Shown here in pieces: positions 44,317 to 52,646 of a stretch of 64,000 bases of DNA; position 1 is the stretch's first letter; every line of letters starts with the position of its first letter. The position numbers and the translations under genes are program-made. Source of the stretch: Hyphomicrobiales bacterium (lineage in GTDB: Bacteria; Pseudomonadota; Alphaproteobacteria; Rhizobiales; Rhizobiaceae); assembly GCA_900471525.1 (NCBI GenBank), contig UCEZ01000039.1, forward strand, positions 1-64,000. The letters are read 5' to 3'. The notes under the pieces are model-generated. The model was given only the letters and a program-made list of their open reading frames with translations, did no database searches and had not been told where the DNA came from.

Positions 44317-44523
44317 ATGGCGACCGGTACTGTGAAATGGTTCGACGCAACGAAGGGCTTCGGCTTTATTCAGCCGGATGATGGCAGCACTGATGTGTTC
44401 GTTCACATTTCCGCCGTGGAACGTGCTGGTATGCGCGGTCTGAACGATGGCCAGAAGATCACCTATGAACTGGTGAAGGATCGTAAATCCGGCAAGATGT
44501 CGGCGGATAATCTGCAGGCCTAG
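44317..44523 (+). CDS. Cold-shock protein (CspA family)
   Basis: A 68-residue single cold-shock domain: [20 protein letters not shown] with RNP1 (KGFGFI) and RNP2 (DVFVHIS). The ribosome site is AAGGAAG before 44317. It binds single-stranded nucleic acid and melts RNA structure. About 120 bp of leader precede the gene, typical of cold-shock genes, but no start site can be fixed. A strong terminator follows. Confidence 0.93.
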   Translation: MATGTVKWFDATKGFGFIQPDDGSTDVFVHISAVERAGMRGLNDGQKITYELVKDRKSGKMSADNLQA

Positions 44524-44550
44524 CCGTTGCGATAAAGCGACAACATTTCG

Positions 44551-44575
44551 AAAGGCCGGTTGATGCCGGCCTTTT
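44551..44575 (+). terminator. Intrinsic terminator after the cold-shock gene
   Basis: Arms GGCCGG (44554-44559) and CCGGCC (44566-44571) with a six-base loop are preceded by AAA and followed by TTTT. Confidence 0.8.
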
Positions 44576-44789
44576 CCATTCCGGTTCCATACCACCACCA
44601 TGGGTCTCATGCTCCCATAATGTCGCAGGAGAAGCCGTAGGACAGGGGATGCACCCCGATTTGCCATTCTTATCGATCACTGCCCTCATTCATTAAAATG
44701 TGAGGGAGGAATCATGGAAACCAGTTTGAACTGACGGTGAGCTGATCGTGGTGACGAGACGCTATTTTCTAGCAAAAGCGAGTTGGCTG

Positions 44790-45051
44790 AGTTGAGGGCG
44801 TAGTTGGAGGCGGTGCGGCAGGCGCGGAGATCGGCACCTTTTACGATCCCCGCAGCAACGCCGAACATGCGGGCGGCATCCTACGAGCGCACAGTTTGAA
44901 GCATGAGATGGCTTCGCTGATGGACCGCGCTGAAGCTTGGGGCAGGGCAGAGATCGCCGCTGACCGGAAAAATCGATCGGAGGAAATATCGACAGAGGAA
45001 GAGCCGGTATCGCCGGATCGATACGCCCAATGGAGTGATCGGCGGCGCTGA
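44790..45051 (+). pseudogene. Small decayed gene of unknown family
   Basis: Two overlapping frames look coding. One reads SELAELRA, a stop, then LEAVRQARR. The frame beside it continues EIGTFYDPRSNAEHAGGILR and MDRAEAWGRAEIAADRK, ending in a stop at 45051. Together they suggest one short protein broken by a stop and a frameshift. No family is recognised. The rest of 44576-45060 holds nothing else visible. Confidence 0.35.
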
Positions 45052-45065
45052 CGCGTTGCCGTCGC

Positions 45066-46241
45066 TCAGACGATCAGCCGCGCCGCCCGGCCCATCTTTT
45101 GCTCAGCGTTGTTGTAGTAGCCGGCTGCCTGGGTGACCGATTTATGTCGTGATTGCTGCATAGCTTCGGGCAGCGGGATACCGCGATTGGCGGCTTCGGT
45201 CAGATATCCCGAGCGCAGTCCATGCGCAGAGAACTGCGAGGGGTCGAGACCAGCTTGGGCAATGCGGGATTTCAGGATCAGGTTGACCGACTGCGGTGTG
45301 AGCGCGCGCCGATCGAAATTGCCCCACTGGTCGATGCGCCGGAAGACGGGGCCCGTCTCGACCCTAGCCGCGGTCAGCCAGAGTTTCAGAGCGATTACCG
45401 GCCGACCGATCAACACGACATGTTCGCTATCGTCGCTGCTGGTCGTTTTGGTGCGGCCCAGACGAATGGTGAGGCAGGGCAGAGGAGGGGAGTTTTCGTC
45501 GGTCGGATCAGTACGAACCGGTTCCTCGTCGACGAGATCTTCGACCCGAAGATTAGCCACTTCGGACCGGCGTCGACCACCGGAGGCAAAAGCCATCAGC
45601 AGCAGCGCGCGATCGCGGACATCGATGAGCCTGTCGCCGGCGCAGGCGGTGAGCAGCTTCGACAGAATGTCGCCGGTGACCGCTTTTTTGCTTTTTCTCT
45701 GTCGCGGCCGGTCACTGGCGCGGACCGCCAGACGTAGAGCGATCTTCAGCGACGGCGCCGAAAACGACCCGGTCAAGCCGCGCCAACGAGTCAGGATCGA
45801 CCAGCTTGTCAACCGCCGGCGAACCGTGGCTGGCGCATGCGGCCCGGTACTTCTCAACAATCCCTTCACTCGCAGCGTAATGGCTATTTCTTCCGGCATG
45901 CCATGCTCGGGATTGTTTTCGCGCTCGGCCGGATTCCAAAGATGATGGGCGACGAATTTTGAAAGCAGGCTTTCGGGCGCCGGCCAGGGTAGGGGCGACC
46001 CGGTGGCGACGGAACACCAGGCCTCGAGATAGGCGAGGTCGGAGGCGAGCGCCCGCATCGTATTGTCGCCCATGCCTTCGCTGGCGAGATGTTTAAGCGT
46101 GGCGATATCGTCGTCGGTGAGCAGTTCGGCAGGCTGATCCCGACGATCAAACGGTAGAATGACGTCGAGCGCGTCCAGTTCTTCGGCACCCATCAGAACG
46201 GCTTGATCGACAGCAGGCGTGATTTGAGAGGGAACGAGCAT
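45066..46241 (-). CDS. Tyrosine recombinase / site-specific integrase, first
   Basis: A 391-residue phage-type integrase. The SAM-like N-terminal core-binding domain is followed by the catalytic domain with Arg in ASGGRRRSEVANL, Lys in LGRTKTT, HxxR in SAHGLRSGYL, His in RHKSVTQ and the nucleophilic Tyr in AAGYYNNAEQK. All catalytic positions are present. It belongs to the accessory region beside a vapBC pair and a second integrase. The start at 46241 gives MLVPSQITP; there is no clear attachment site nearby. Confidence 0.88.
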   Translation of the reverse strand: MLVPSQITPAVDQAVLMGAEELDALDVILPFDRRDQPAELLTDDDIATLKHLASEGMGDNTMRALASDLAYLEAWCSVATGSPLPWPAPESLLSKFVAHHLWNPAERENNPEHGMPEEIAITLRVKGLLRSTGPHAPATVRRRLTSWSILTRWRGLTGSFSAPSLKIALRLAVRASDRPRQRKSKKAVTGDILSKLLTACAGDRLIDVRDRALLLMAFASGGRRRSEVANLRVEDLVDEEPVRTDPTDENSPPLPCLTIRLGRTKTTSSDDSEHVVLIGRPVIALKLWLTAARVETGPVFRRIDQWGNFDRRALTPQSVNLILKSRIAQAGLDPSQFSAHGLRSGYLTEAANRGIPLPEAMQQSRHKSVTQAAGYYNNAEQKMGRAARLIV

Positions 46242-46263
46242 GTTGCGGCTATTCCTCGGCCTA

Positions 46264-46680
46264 TCAGTGATCGCGCTCCGGGACCGCAGAGTCCGGATGG
46301 CACTTCAAGTCTGTTCTGGCAAAATCATTGCCCTTAAACAGTAGCGGAGCCTTGGCGATCGCTGCGACCGCATAGGAAAAGCAGTCGCCCATGTTGAGGC
46401 CTGCCGAATGCCGTCCCTTACCAAACTGATCGTAGGCGCGTTCGGCCGCTTCATAGTGTTTTCCGTCAAACGGGATTGCCGTCACATTTGGCGACTCCGC
46501 CAGACGCGCCACGATCTGAGCCGCGTTGGCGAAGCCTTTGGCAGAAAGCACGACGCGGGTTTCAAACAGGATTGGCCAACCGATGACGAGAGCCTCCTGA
46601 CGTAGCGCCACTTTGAACGTTTCGGCTTCCGGTTCATCAAGAGCGATGGCAAGGATGACCGAGGTATCGACCGCAATCAA
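46264..46680 (-). CDS. vapC: VapC-type PIN-domain toxin
   Basis: A 138-residue PIN ribonuclease: first acidic residue in MIAVDTSVILAIALDEPEAE and further acidic ligands in LNMGDCFSYAVA and FKGNDFARTDL. It is encoded downstream of its antitoxin with a four-base overlap, the normal arrangement. The predicted target is tRNA or rRNA. Located 22 bp from the integrase gene, it may stabilise the accessory segment. Confidence 0.88.
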   Translation of the reverse strand: MIAVDTSVILAIALDEPEAETFKVALRQEALVIGWPILFETRVVLSAKGFANAAQIVARLAESPNVTAIPFDGKHYEAAERAYDQFGKGRHSAGLNMGDCFSYAVAAIAKAPLLFKGNDFARTDLKCHPDSAVPERDH

Positions 46681-46934
46681 TGCGGCAGCCCATTTTCGTC
46701 ATAGAGTTCATCGTGCGCGGAGGTGGTGCCGGCCGGCACTGTACGCCGTCCTTCAGCGGCAAGATCCCAAACCGCATCGATGGGGTGGCGGTTTTTCTGC
46801 AGACGCAGCTCGCTGTCATAGTGTTCAAGCGCCTGCTCGACGAGCTTGTTCATCGGCATGCCGGTGCGGCGGGCAAGCGCCTGGGCCAGCTCTTTGGCTT
46901 TGGCACTGCGGATGGAGAGTTGCGGTTCGGACAT
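46677..46934 (-). CDS. vapB: VapB-type antitoxin (Rv0623/PSK-like)
   Basis: An 85-residue antitoxin. The N-terminal LSIRSAKAKELAQALARRTG and MPMNKLVEQALEHYD form the DNA-binding dimer region of the Rv0623-type family; the C-terminal part would wrap the toxin. It overlaps vapC by four bases. Confidence 0.85.
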   Translation of the reverse strand: MSEPQLSIRSAKAKELAQALARRTGMPMNKLVEQALEHYDSELRLQKNRHPIDAVWDLAAEGRRTVPAGTTSAHDELYDENGLPH

Positions 46935-47019
46935 TGTTTAGCGCGTTCCTGATCGCGAGTTCAGGCTGGAAGATAGCAGTCGGGGTGAAAGATAGCAAGA
47001 AAATCGAGTTAGATGGCTA

Positions 47020-47031
47020 AGTATCGATACT
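47020..47031. promoter_or_regulatory. Candidate operator of the vapBC pair
   Basis: AGTATCGATACT is a perfect 12-bp palindrome about 86 bp before vapB; ATCGAT and AGATACT repeats follow directly. Antitoxins usually bind such sites. Distance to a promoter cannot be fixed. Confidence 0.4.
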
Positions 47032-47280
47032 AGATACTTATCGATGGTGAGACTTCGTCTCTTCGATATCAGGCAGTAACGAACTTTAATGCCGGTATGG
47101 CGTTCGTTTAGCAAATCATTTACCATGATTTCAATGTCTTACGATTTGTCGAAATTGCCCATCCAGACCCTTCTGCGGCCCATGTCTGACGCCGGCTGTG
47201 GCTTTTGCTTCCGGATTTCAATTGAAGCCCTAAGCTGAAACTTCGAGCCTCGATTTTGACCTTACTCTTTCACGCGGAGT

Positions 47281-47344
47281 AGGGGAGGGGCCACTTCAAA
47301 GCCCGGATGCCTTGGTGAGATTGACCCGGACGCCGCCGCGCCGG
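47281..47344. repeat. Direct repeat copy A: remnant of an integrase 3' end
   Basis: About 64 bases match the end of the integrase gene at 48109-48170, including AGGGGAGGGGCC, TTCAAAGCCCGGA and GCCTTGGTGAGATTGACCC. On the minus strand it encodes the same C-terminus RVNLTKASGL. The copies are 828 bp apart and bracket the Nudix gene. The remaining sequence from 47032 to 47507 has no gene. Confidence 0.75.
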
Positions 47345-47507
47345 AGCGGGCGAGAGGCAAACTCCTCGAATAACTCGGCCGGCCGTTCCTCGGTCCCGCG
47401 GCAGCAGCGCTCGGTTGCGCTTTCCCGTGTGGATGACTGTCATAAAAGTGTCATAAAATATCGCAGGCAATTGAGATAGAAAGAGAAATTTGACAACCTC
47501 AATCGTC

Positions 47508-48035
47508 ATGAAGTCAGCGAAACGAGACAGTCAACCCAAGGCGGGCAAATCACAGACGCTGCTCCAACAGCTTGCTCAAACCCCCGGCAAGCTGTTCGGG
47601 AAAGCGTTTGGCCAGCAGTACGGTGCTCTATGCTTCCGGTACAAGGAGGATGGTTCCGAAATTGAGGTCCTGGTGATCACCTCCCGCGAAAGTCGGCGAT
47701 GGATTATTCCCAAGGGATGGCCGATGAAGGGCAAGAAGCCCTACGAAGCGGCAGCCATCGAAGCATGGGAAGAAGCCGGCGTGCAGGGTAGGGCGAAAAA
47801 GAAGCCGGTGGGTCGTTATACCTACCTGAAAGAACTTGCTGACGGCAATGTTGCTTTCTGCATAGTGGATCTGTTTCAGATTGAGGTGGCAGAGATCAGC
47901 ACCAATTTCAAAGAGCGAGGACAACGCGTTTTCGACTGGGTGAGCCCGAGCGAGGCGGCCAGGCGCGTTCGCGAAATCGAGCTGAAATCTCTGCTGGTCA
48001 ACTTCAAGCCGGATGCGAGCAAAGCCCGCGGCTGA
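47508..48035 (+). CDS. Nudix hydrolase
   Basis: A 175-residue protein from the ATG at 47508. The Nudix region reads WIIPKGWPMKGKKPYEAAAI followed by EAWEEAGVQG; the EExG core is intact while the first acidic positions deviate from GX5EX7REUXEEXGU, resembling diphosphoinositol-polyphosphate-type Nudix proteins of rhizobia. It likely hydrolyses a nucleoside diphosphate derivative or polyphosphorylated compound. It lies between two copies of an integrase 3' end, which may mean it was captured with the integrase. Confidence 0.83.
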   Translation: MKSAKRDSQPKAGKSQTLLQQLAQTPGKLFGKAFGQQYGALCFRYKEDGSEIEVLVITSRESRRWIIPKGWPMKGKKPYEAAAIEAWEEAGVQGRAKKKPVGRYTYLKELADGNVAFCIVDLFQIEVAEISTNFKERGQRVFDWVSPSEAARRVREIELKSLLVNFKPDASKARG

Positions 48036-48108
48036 CACCTTCACGGTCGGCGGCAATGTTCCACGTCGGAAGGCACGAATGCGCTGGTCAGAAAGCAATC
48101 ACTGGAAC

Positions 48109-48170
48109 AGGGGAGGGGCCTTCAAAGCCCGGACGCCTTGGTGAGATTGACCCTGAAGCGGTCGCGCCGA
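48109..48170. repeat. Direct repeat copy B at the end of the second integrase gene
   Basis: Matches copy A at 47281-47344 over about 60 bases, apart from a two-base insertion and scattered changes. It covers the last 15-17 codons of the integrase gene and bases just downstream. Confidence 0.75.
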
Positions 48171-49267
48171 CGCTGATACTTGCGGGTCATGTCCGCGCTG
48201 GCGTGGCCGAGCTGCTTCTGGACATAGCGCTCGTCGACCTCGGCCGAGGAAGCGAGACCGGCGCGCAGCGAGTGCCCTGAGAATTTGAAGGCGCGCTCTA
48301 TTTCGCTCAGATCGCCGCGAACCCCGGCGGCGATGGCAGCACGCTTGACCAGGCGCGCTACCTCCTTGTCGTTCAGACGTTCTGGCCCTACAGACTTTCC
48401 CTGTCCGGTCACACGTCGGAACAGGGGACCATGGGCAAGCCTGGCGAACTTCACCCAGGTTTCGACGGCGATGACCGGGCAGGTGGCGTCGGTGGAGCCG
48501 CGGCCGATCTCGACCTCGCGCCAGCCGGTCTTTCCGCGCAATGTCACCAGCAAACCCTTGTCGAGGATGTCGATCCAGCCGCGGCCGTCCTCGCTCTGGT
48601 CGCGGCCGACATCCAGCCCGACGATCTCCGAGCGGCGCAAGGCCCCGGCAAAACCGACGAGCAGCATTGCCCGGTCGCGCAGGCCGCGCAAGGTTCCGCG
48701 GTCGAGCGTCTGCAGCATGGCGATCAGCTCGTCCGGCATCACCGCCTCCTTCTGCCGGGGCGGGGCGGCATGGGTGTTGCGGATGCCGGCCATCACGGTG
48801 GCGATGGCGCGGTGCTTGCGGTCGAGTTTCTGGCCGCCGCGCTGGGCATAGTTCCAGCTGAGGGCGGAAAGCCGGCGCTCGATGGTGGACACCGTGTTCG
48901 CCTTCATGCCGCGTTCTGCGGTCCCTGATGCGCAGGCGGTGATGTAGAGGCCGACGACCTGCGGATCCGGGGGGAGGGGCGCAACATTCTGGCGTCGGCA
49001 CCAGGCGGCGAAATGCTTCCAGTCGGAAGCATAGGCGCGGCGGGTATTGCCGGAGCTGGCAGCTTCGACGTAGCCACGTGCCCGATCGGCGAGTTGTTCC
49101 AGATGCGCTGGCAGGCCGGCGCTCGCCTCCGGAAGAGGGGAGGGGAGACGGTTGGTATCGGCCGACGACCCTGCGGCGGAAACATCGCTGGAAACCGCTG
49201 TGCTGAGAGACGGAGCGGAACTCTCGTCGACGTGATTTTCGCTGTTTTGCGCGATGATTTGGGCCAT
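48122..49267 (-). CDS. Tyrosine recombinase / site-specific integrase, second
   Basis: A 381-residue integrase. The N-terminal core-binding part has RARGYVEAASSGNTRRAYAS; the catalytic residues are Arg in AGALRRSEIVGLD, Lys in TLRGKTGWRE, HxxR in SGHSLRAGLA, His in QLGHASADM and Tyr in TRKYQRRRDR. The start at 49267 gives MAQIIAQNSE. It is only distantly related to the first integrase at 45066. Its last codons are duplicated at 47281. Confidence 0.88.
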   Translation of the reverse strand: MAQIIAQNSENHVDESSAPSLSTAVSSDVSAAGSSADTNRLPSPLPEASAGLPAHLEQLADRARGYVEAASSGNTRRAYASDWKHFAAWCRRQNVAPLPPDPQVVGLYITACASGTAERGMKANTVSTIERRLSALSWNYAQRGGQKLDRKHRAIATVMAGIRNTHAAPPRQKEAVMPDELIAMLQTLDRGTLRGLRDRAMLLVGFAGALRRSEIVGLDVGRDQSEDGRGWIDILDKGLLVTLRGKTGWREVEIGRGSTDATCPVIAVETWVKFARLAHGPLFRRVTGQGKSVGPERLNDKEVARLVKRAAIAAGVRGDLSEIERAFKFSGHSLRAGLASSAEVDERYVQKQLGHASADMTRKYQRRRDRFRVNLTKASGL

Positions 49268-49380
49268 TCTCTATATATAGAGCAAAATGTCCGATAATAC
49301 AAACTTATCGGTCGTTGTTATATGGCGACGGGCGGTGCGGTTTTGATAGATATTTGCCCGTTGAAGCGCACGCGATAAAA

Positions 49381-49692
49381 TCACCCCAGCCGGGGATCAG
49401 CAACGATAACACCGGTCCCCTCGAAGTCTTTGACATTGTGCGTGACAACCGTCAGCCCGTGAATGAGTGCTGTTGTAACAATCAGGGCATCGACTTCATT
49501 ACGCCTGTCGGGCATATGCAGATGGGCATACCGTGTGGCAACGGCGTCATCGACCGGCAGGATCCGACCGACGAATTCAGGGTGCCGGGCATCGCGACGC
49601 CGAACGCCAAGGATGCCACGTTCGAGCTCCAGAATGGTGATGTTCAGAATGACGGCTTCTAGCGCGCCGAAACGGAAGGAGTACATACTCAT
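49381..49692 (-). pseudogene. Truncated PIN-domain (VapC-like) toxin
   Basis: About 100 codons remain. The C-terminal two-thirds resemble VapC: ITILELERGILGVRRRDA, RNEVDALIVTTALIHGLTVV and THNVKDFEGTGV. The N-terminal part that should carry MxLLDTN and the first catalytic Asp is replaced by unrelated MSMYSFRFGALEAVI. No antitoxin gene precedes it. The piece is therefore an orphan fragment, unlikely to be toxic. Confidence 0.65.
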
Positions 49693-49702
49693 TGTGCCGA
49701 GA

Positions 49703-50278
49703 CTAGGCTCTTATCACGCCCGCAATCAAGGTGATCGAGACGATGGCCAGCCAGCCGGAAGCGATCCGCTGAACCACGTAAAGTCGCCTGCCGCCGCTGC
49801 TTCCCGTCCGTGTGAGGCTCCCAGCGCCGCCCCAGATCAAAGCCACCGTCATCACCATGACACCTAAAATTCCCAGCTTCGAGGCGAATTCGGGATCGCC
49901 GGGAGGTGGTAGAAGGACCAAACCGAATATGAGGGCCTTTGGGTTCAGCATGGTGGTCAGATAGACGCGTCTCGCTGTCACGTCATTCGGCGTGCTATCG
50001 TTCTCGTGCATGCGCCATAGCCTGACGGCCATGAACATGACCCATCCTGCGGCGGCGAGTTTCATCACGACTGCGACGATCTGCCAACGTGCGAGAACTT
50101 CCGATCCCAGCCAGAGCAGCGGCAGGATCGTTGTGAGATAACCGAGCAGTTCGGCCGGGATCAGCCATCGGGCTTTGCGGTGCCCGTTTTGCGCTCCCGC
50201 AAGCCCCATTAATGTATTGGTGGGGCCTGGAGAAAGCAGGAGTGCGAGGACGGCAAAAGAGAACGCAGCATGGGTCAT
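49703..50278 (-). CDS. LysE-family amino-acid/metabolite exporter
   Basis: A 191-residue membrane protein with about five or six hydrophobic segments. The family start FAVLALLLSPGPTNTLMGLA with its SPGP motif and the later YLTTMLNPKALIFGLVLLPP are characteristic of LysE/RhtB exporters. It does not share an operon with flanking genes. The substrate is unknown. Confidence 0.85.
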   Translation of the reverse strand: MTHAAFSFAVLALLLSPGPTNTLMGLAGAQNGHRKARWLIPAELLGYLTTILPLLWLGSEVLARWQIVAVVMKLAAAGWVMFMAVRLWRMHENDSTPNDVTARRVYLTTMLNPKALIFGLVLLPPPGDPEFASKLGILGVMVMTVALIWGGAGSLTRTGSSGGRRLYVVQRIASGWLAIVSITLIAGVIRA

Positions 50279-50471
50279 GTCTGAAATCAGTTTCCGCTAG
50301 ATGTCGTATCTCTACCAGCACATACCGATGAAATTCCATCACGCATTGATGTGTGTCATTGAATGATCAATGGACTGCTCGCCATCGAATCGATGCCACG
50401 TCGTAGCGCCGAACTTTGACGGCGATCAAGTTCAAGAACGATACGGAGCGACATCGTTAAATCTGGCGTGG

Positions 50472-50485
50472 TTGATCTGGATCAA
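50472..50485. promoter_or_regulatory. FNR/FixK box upstream of a candidate small RNA
   Basis: TTGATCTGGATCAA matches the TTGATNNNNATCAA anaerobox exactly. A TATGTT hexamer at 50508-50513 would give a start at about 50520, with the box centred near -41.5, the class II activation distance. Confidence 0.75.
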
Positions 50486-50519
50486 CGTCCCAAAAATCCA
50501 GCCGCGTTATGTTCCACCG

Positions 50520-50668
50520 AACAACAGCGTTCGGACGGAACGGCTTCGCTCTGGTTGGGAATATCTCCAAGCTTCCCGGTGCGCTGCTGTCCATATATCG
50601 CGGCCTAAGGGGCTAGGGAGGCGAGGTCGCGACGAAGGCCCGGCAAGCGGCATATTGCCGGGCCTTTT
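50520..50668 (+). ncRNA. Candidate FNR/FixK-activated small RNA
   Basis: A predicted transcript of about 150 nt begins downstream of the anaerobox and TATGTT hexamer. It ends in a strong intrinsic terminator: arms GGCCCGGCAA (50637-50646) and TTGCCGGGCC (50655-50664), an eight-base loop and TTTT. No reading frame with a ribosome site lies inside. On the other strand the hairpin is not followed by T residues, so it is not the hemN terminator. This is analogous in logic to FnrS of E. coli; no sequence similarity is claimed. Confidence 0.55.
50637..50668 (+). terminator. Intrinsic terminator of the candidate small RNA
   Basis: Ten-base perfect arms, an eight-base loop and a TTTT tail on the plus strand only. 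Confidence 0.8.
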
Positions 50669-50718
50669 GCTCTTGCACCAGCGTGGCAGAGGTCCGGCTC
50701 CACAATCTCCGATTGTGG

Positions 50719-52071
50719 CTATGCCGCCTTGCTGAAACTGCGGCCGGAGTTGCCGAAATAGGTATCGAATGCGGATGCCACCGCGCGGATCATGAACCGG
50801 TTGCCGTCGCTCACATGGACGTAACCGGCATCGAGTGTCACGACGCCATCGTCCATCAACTCCTGCAGTCTCGTGTTGTCGTTCGACAGGAGCGCTGGAT
50901 CGAAGCCGTGGATGGCGGCAAGGCCTGCGATGTCGACGGTGAAATCGCACATTAGCCGCTCGATCACGTCGGCACGGAACCGGTCCTCCGCGGTGAGAGC
51001 GTATCCCTTCGCGGTGGCCAGCCCTCCGTCCGCGATGCAGTTCGCATAAAGACCGAGTGGAACTTCGTTCTGAACGAATCCCTCGGCGAAGCTGCTGATC
51101 GACGACGCGCCGAGGCCGATCAAGGTCCGGCATTCGTCCGTGGTGTATCCCTGGAAATTCCTATGCAGTCGGCCGCTGTCTGCTGCGATGGCTAGGTCGT
51201 CCTCTGGACGCGCGAAGTGGTCCAGGCCAATGCGCTTGTATCCTGCCGCCATGAGTGCGTGAGCGATCGCTTCCGCCTGTTCGTTCCTTTCCTGCGCGCC
51301 AGCAAGGGCAGTTTCGTCGATCAGTCGCTGATGCTTCTTGAAGCCGGGGACGTGCGCGTAGCCGAAGACGGCGAACCGGTCCGGCCGCATCGTGATCGCG
51401 GCCTCGACGGTGTCGATGCAGGACTGCACCGTCTGGAAGGGCAGTCCGTAGATGAGGTCGAAGTTGAGCCCCAGGATCCCGTTGGCCCGCAGGCGGGAAA
51501 CCGCCTCCGCCGTGGTGTCCGCCGACTGGATGCGGTTTATGGCCTTCTGGACGATGGGATCAAAGCTCTGTACGCCGAGACTCGCACGACTGACTCCCGT
51601 CTGCCCAAGGGCATCTGCCATTTCACCAGTCAGCGTCCGGGGATCGATCTCCACCGCGATGCGGGCGTCCGCGCAGACCGCGAAGTTTGCACGCAGAGTG
51701 TCCATCAGCGTAACGAATTCCTCTGGTCGCACGGTCGTCGGGGTGCCGCCACCAAAATGGATTTTACCGACTTCAAGACGCTCATTCCGCGATCCGCCGA
51801 CCAGGGCTATCTCCCGCTGCAGGACGTTGAGATAGTCAAGGATCGGCTGGTCTCGTTCGGAGATCGTCGTGTGACAGCCGCAATACCAGCACATCGAGCG
51901 GCAGAAGGGGATGTGGAGGTAGAGGGAGGTGTTTTCACCGGAGGGCACGGAGTGCAGCCACTCGACGCAGTCACCTGGGCCGATGTCGAACGAAAACAGA
52001 GGCGCTGTCGGATAGCTCGTGTAACGGGGCAGACGCTCCTCTCCGTACTTCTCGATCAATGTCCTGGTCAT
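50719..52071 (-). CDS. hemN: Oxygen-independent coproporphyrinogen III oxidase
   Basis: A 450-residue radical-SAM enzyme. The [4Fe-4S]/SAM motif is in HIPFCRSMCWYCGCHT (CxxxCxxC), with GGGTPTTVRPEEF following, and the family N-terminus RLPRYTSYPTAPLF. It converts coproporphyrinogen III to protoporphyrinogen IX without oxygen, needed for haem under microaerobic growth. The start at 52071 (MTRTLIEKYG) has TGGAG seven bases upstream; an upstream in-frame ATG at 52083 is less well placed. An FNR-like box lies about 70 bp upstream. Confidence 0.93.
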   Translation of the reverse strand: MTRTLIEKYGEERLPRYTSYPTAPLFSFDIGPGDCVEWLHSVPSGENTSLYLHIPFCRSMCWYCGCHTTISERDQPILDYLNVLQREIALVGGSRNERLEVGKIHFGGGTPTTVRPEEFVTLMDTLRANFAVCADARIAVEIDPRTLTGEMADALGQTGVSRASLGVQSFDPIVQKAINRIQSADTTAEAVSRLRANGILGLNFDLIYGLPFQTVQSCIDTVEAAITMRPDRFAVFGYAHVPGFKKHQRLIDETALAGAQERNEQAEAIAHALMAAGYKRIGLDHFARPEDDLAIAADSGRLHRNFQGYTTDECRTLIGLGASSISSFAEGFVQNEVPLGLYANCIADGGLATAKGYALTAEDRFRADVIERLMCDFTVDIAGLAAIHGFDPALLSNDNTRLQELMDDGVVTLDAGYVHVSDGNRFMIRAVASAFDTYFGNSGRSFSKAA

Positions 52072-52133
52072 CGGGTGCTCCATCCTGCCAATTTGGTTTC
52101 CTTGAGCGTTAGCTGTGGGCGCGCGACATGTCT

Positions 52134-52147
52134 TTGATCCATCGCAA
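52134..52147. promoter_or_regulatory. FNR/FixK-like box upstream of hemN
   Basis: On the minus strand TTGCGATGGATCAA has one perfect half (ATCAA) and one variant half (TTGCG). Its centre predicts a start near 52099, 28 bp before the hemN ATG. Confidence 0.55.
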
Positions 52148-52364
52148 GTGAACGCGCTGAAAGACATGCGACGAAGTTTGCTCGCGAACAAAGTCGTACA
52201 CCGACCCGCGATCTATTCTCTTTCCACGGTCTGGATGATCTGTGCCGCGAAGCGAACTCGAATACCGGAACCACCATGTCCAACCTGCTCGCTCCGCCTC
52301 TCGTCGACGCCCGCACCATCTCCCCCCCAACATCGGCACACCGCGATCTTCCGGCGCAGGCGTC

Positions 52365-52540
52365 CGTGTCGACTTCCCAATCTCGCGTTGAGACATACCG
52401 AGATGACAGGAACCACGCCTCATGCCGTCTCTCGCATTCTCAGCGCGTGGGAGGTGAAAGGATTTGTTGAGGGAGGGCGCCAGAAGCTGCCCCTTAATGT
52501 GGCGGGGCTTGCCGCATTGGCCGGCGAGGCGGAGAAATGA
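52365..52540 (+). pseudogene. C-terminal remnant of a Crp/Fnr-family regulator
   Basis: [20 protein letters not shown] followed by [13 protein letters not shown] is the recognition-helix end of an NnrR/Fnr-like regulator. The preceding frame reads GVRVDFPISR, then a stop, as in the linker before the HTH of these proteins. A frameshift and a stop codon break it, and no sensor domain remains. It is flanked by hemN and pseudoazurin. The surrounding 52148-52646 contains no other gene. Confidence 0.6.
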
Positions 52541-52559
52541 CGGGTATTCGCTTCGGCGT

Positions 52560-52573
52560 TTGTCTCAGATCAA
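52560..52573. promoter_or_regulatory. FNR/FixK-like box upstream of the pseudoazurin gene
   Basis: TTGTCTCAGATCAA has an intact ATCAA half and a variant left half. A TATGTT hexamer at 52595-52600 fits a start near 52608, 39 bp before the gene. Confidence 0.5.
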
Positions 52574-52646
52574 ATTGGATTCGATCACCTCCGCTATGTT
52601 CCTTTGCAACGAAGCCAAGTTGGCTTCTGTTTCAAGGAGCATTCAC

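Noticed and set aside
50637-50664. The hairpin as terminator of hemN
   Set aside because: On the minus strand the hairpin is followed by TTCGTCG rather than a run of T, so it terminates only the plus-strand transcript.
50370-50735. Open frame across the anaerobox region
   Set aside because: It has no recognisable motif, spans the FNR box and the terminator hairpin, and lacks a ribosome site.
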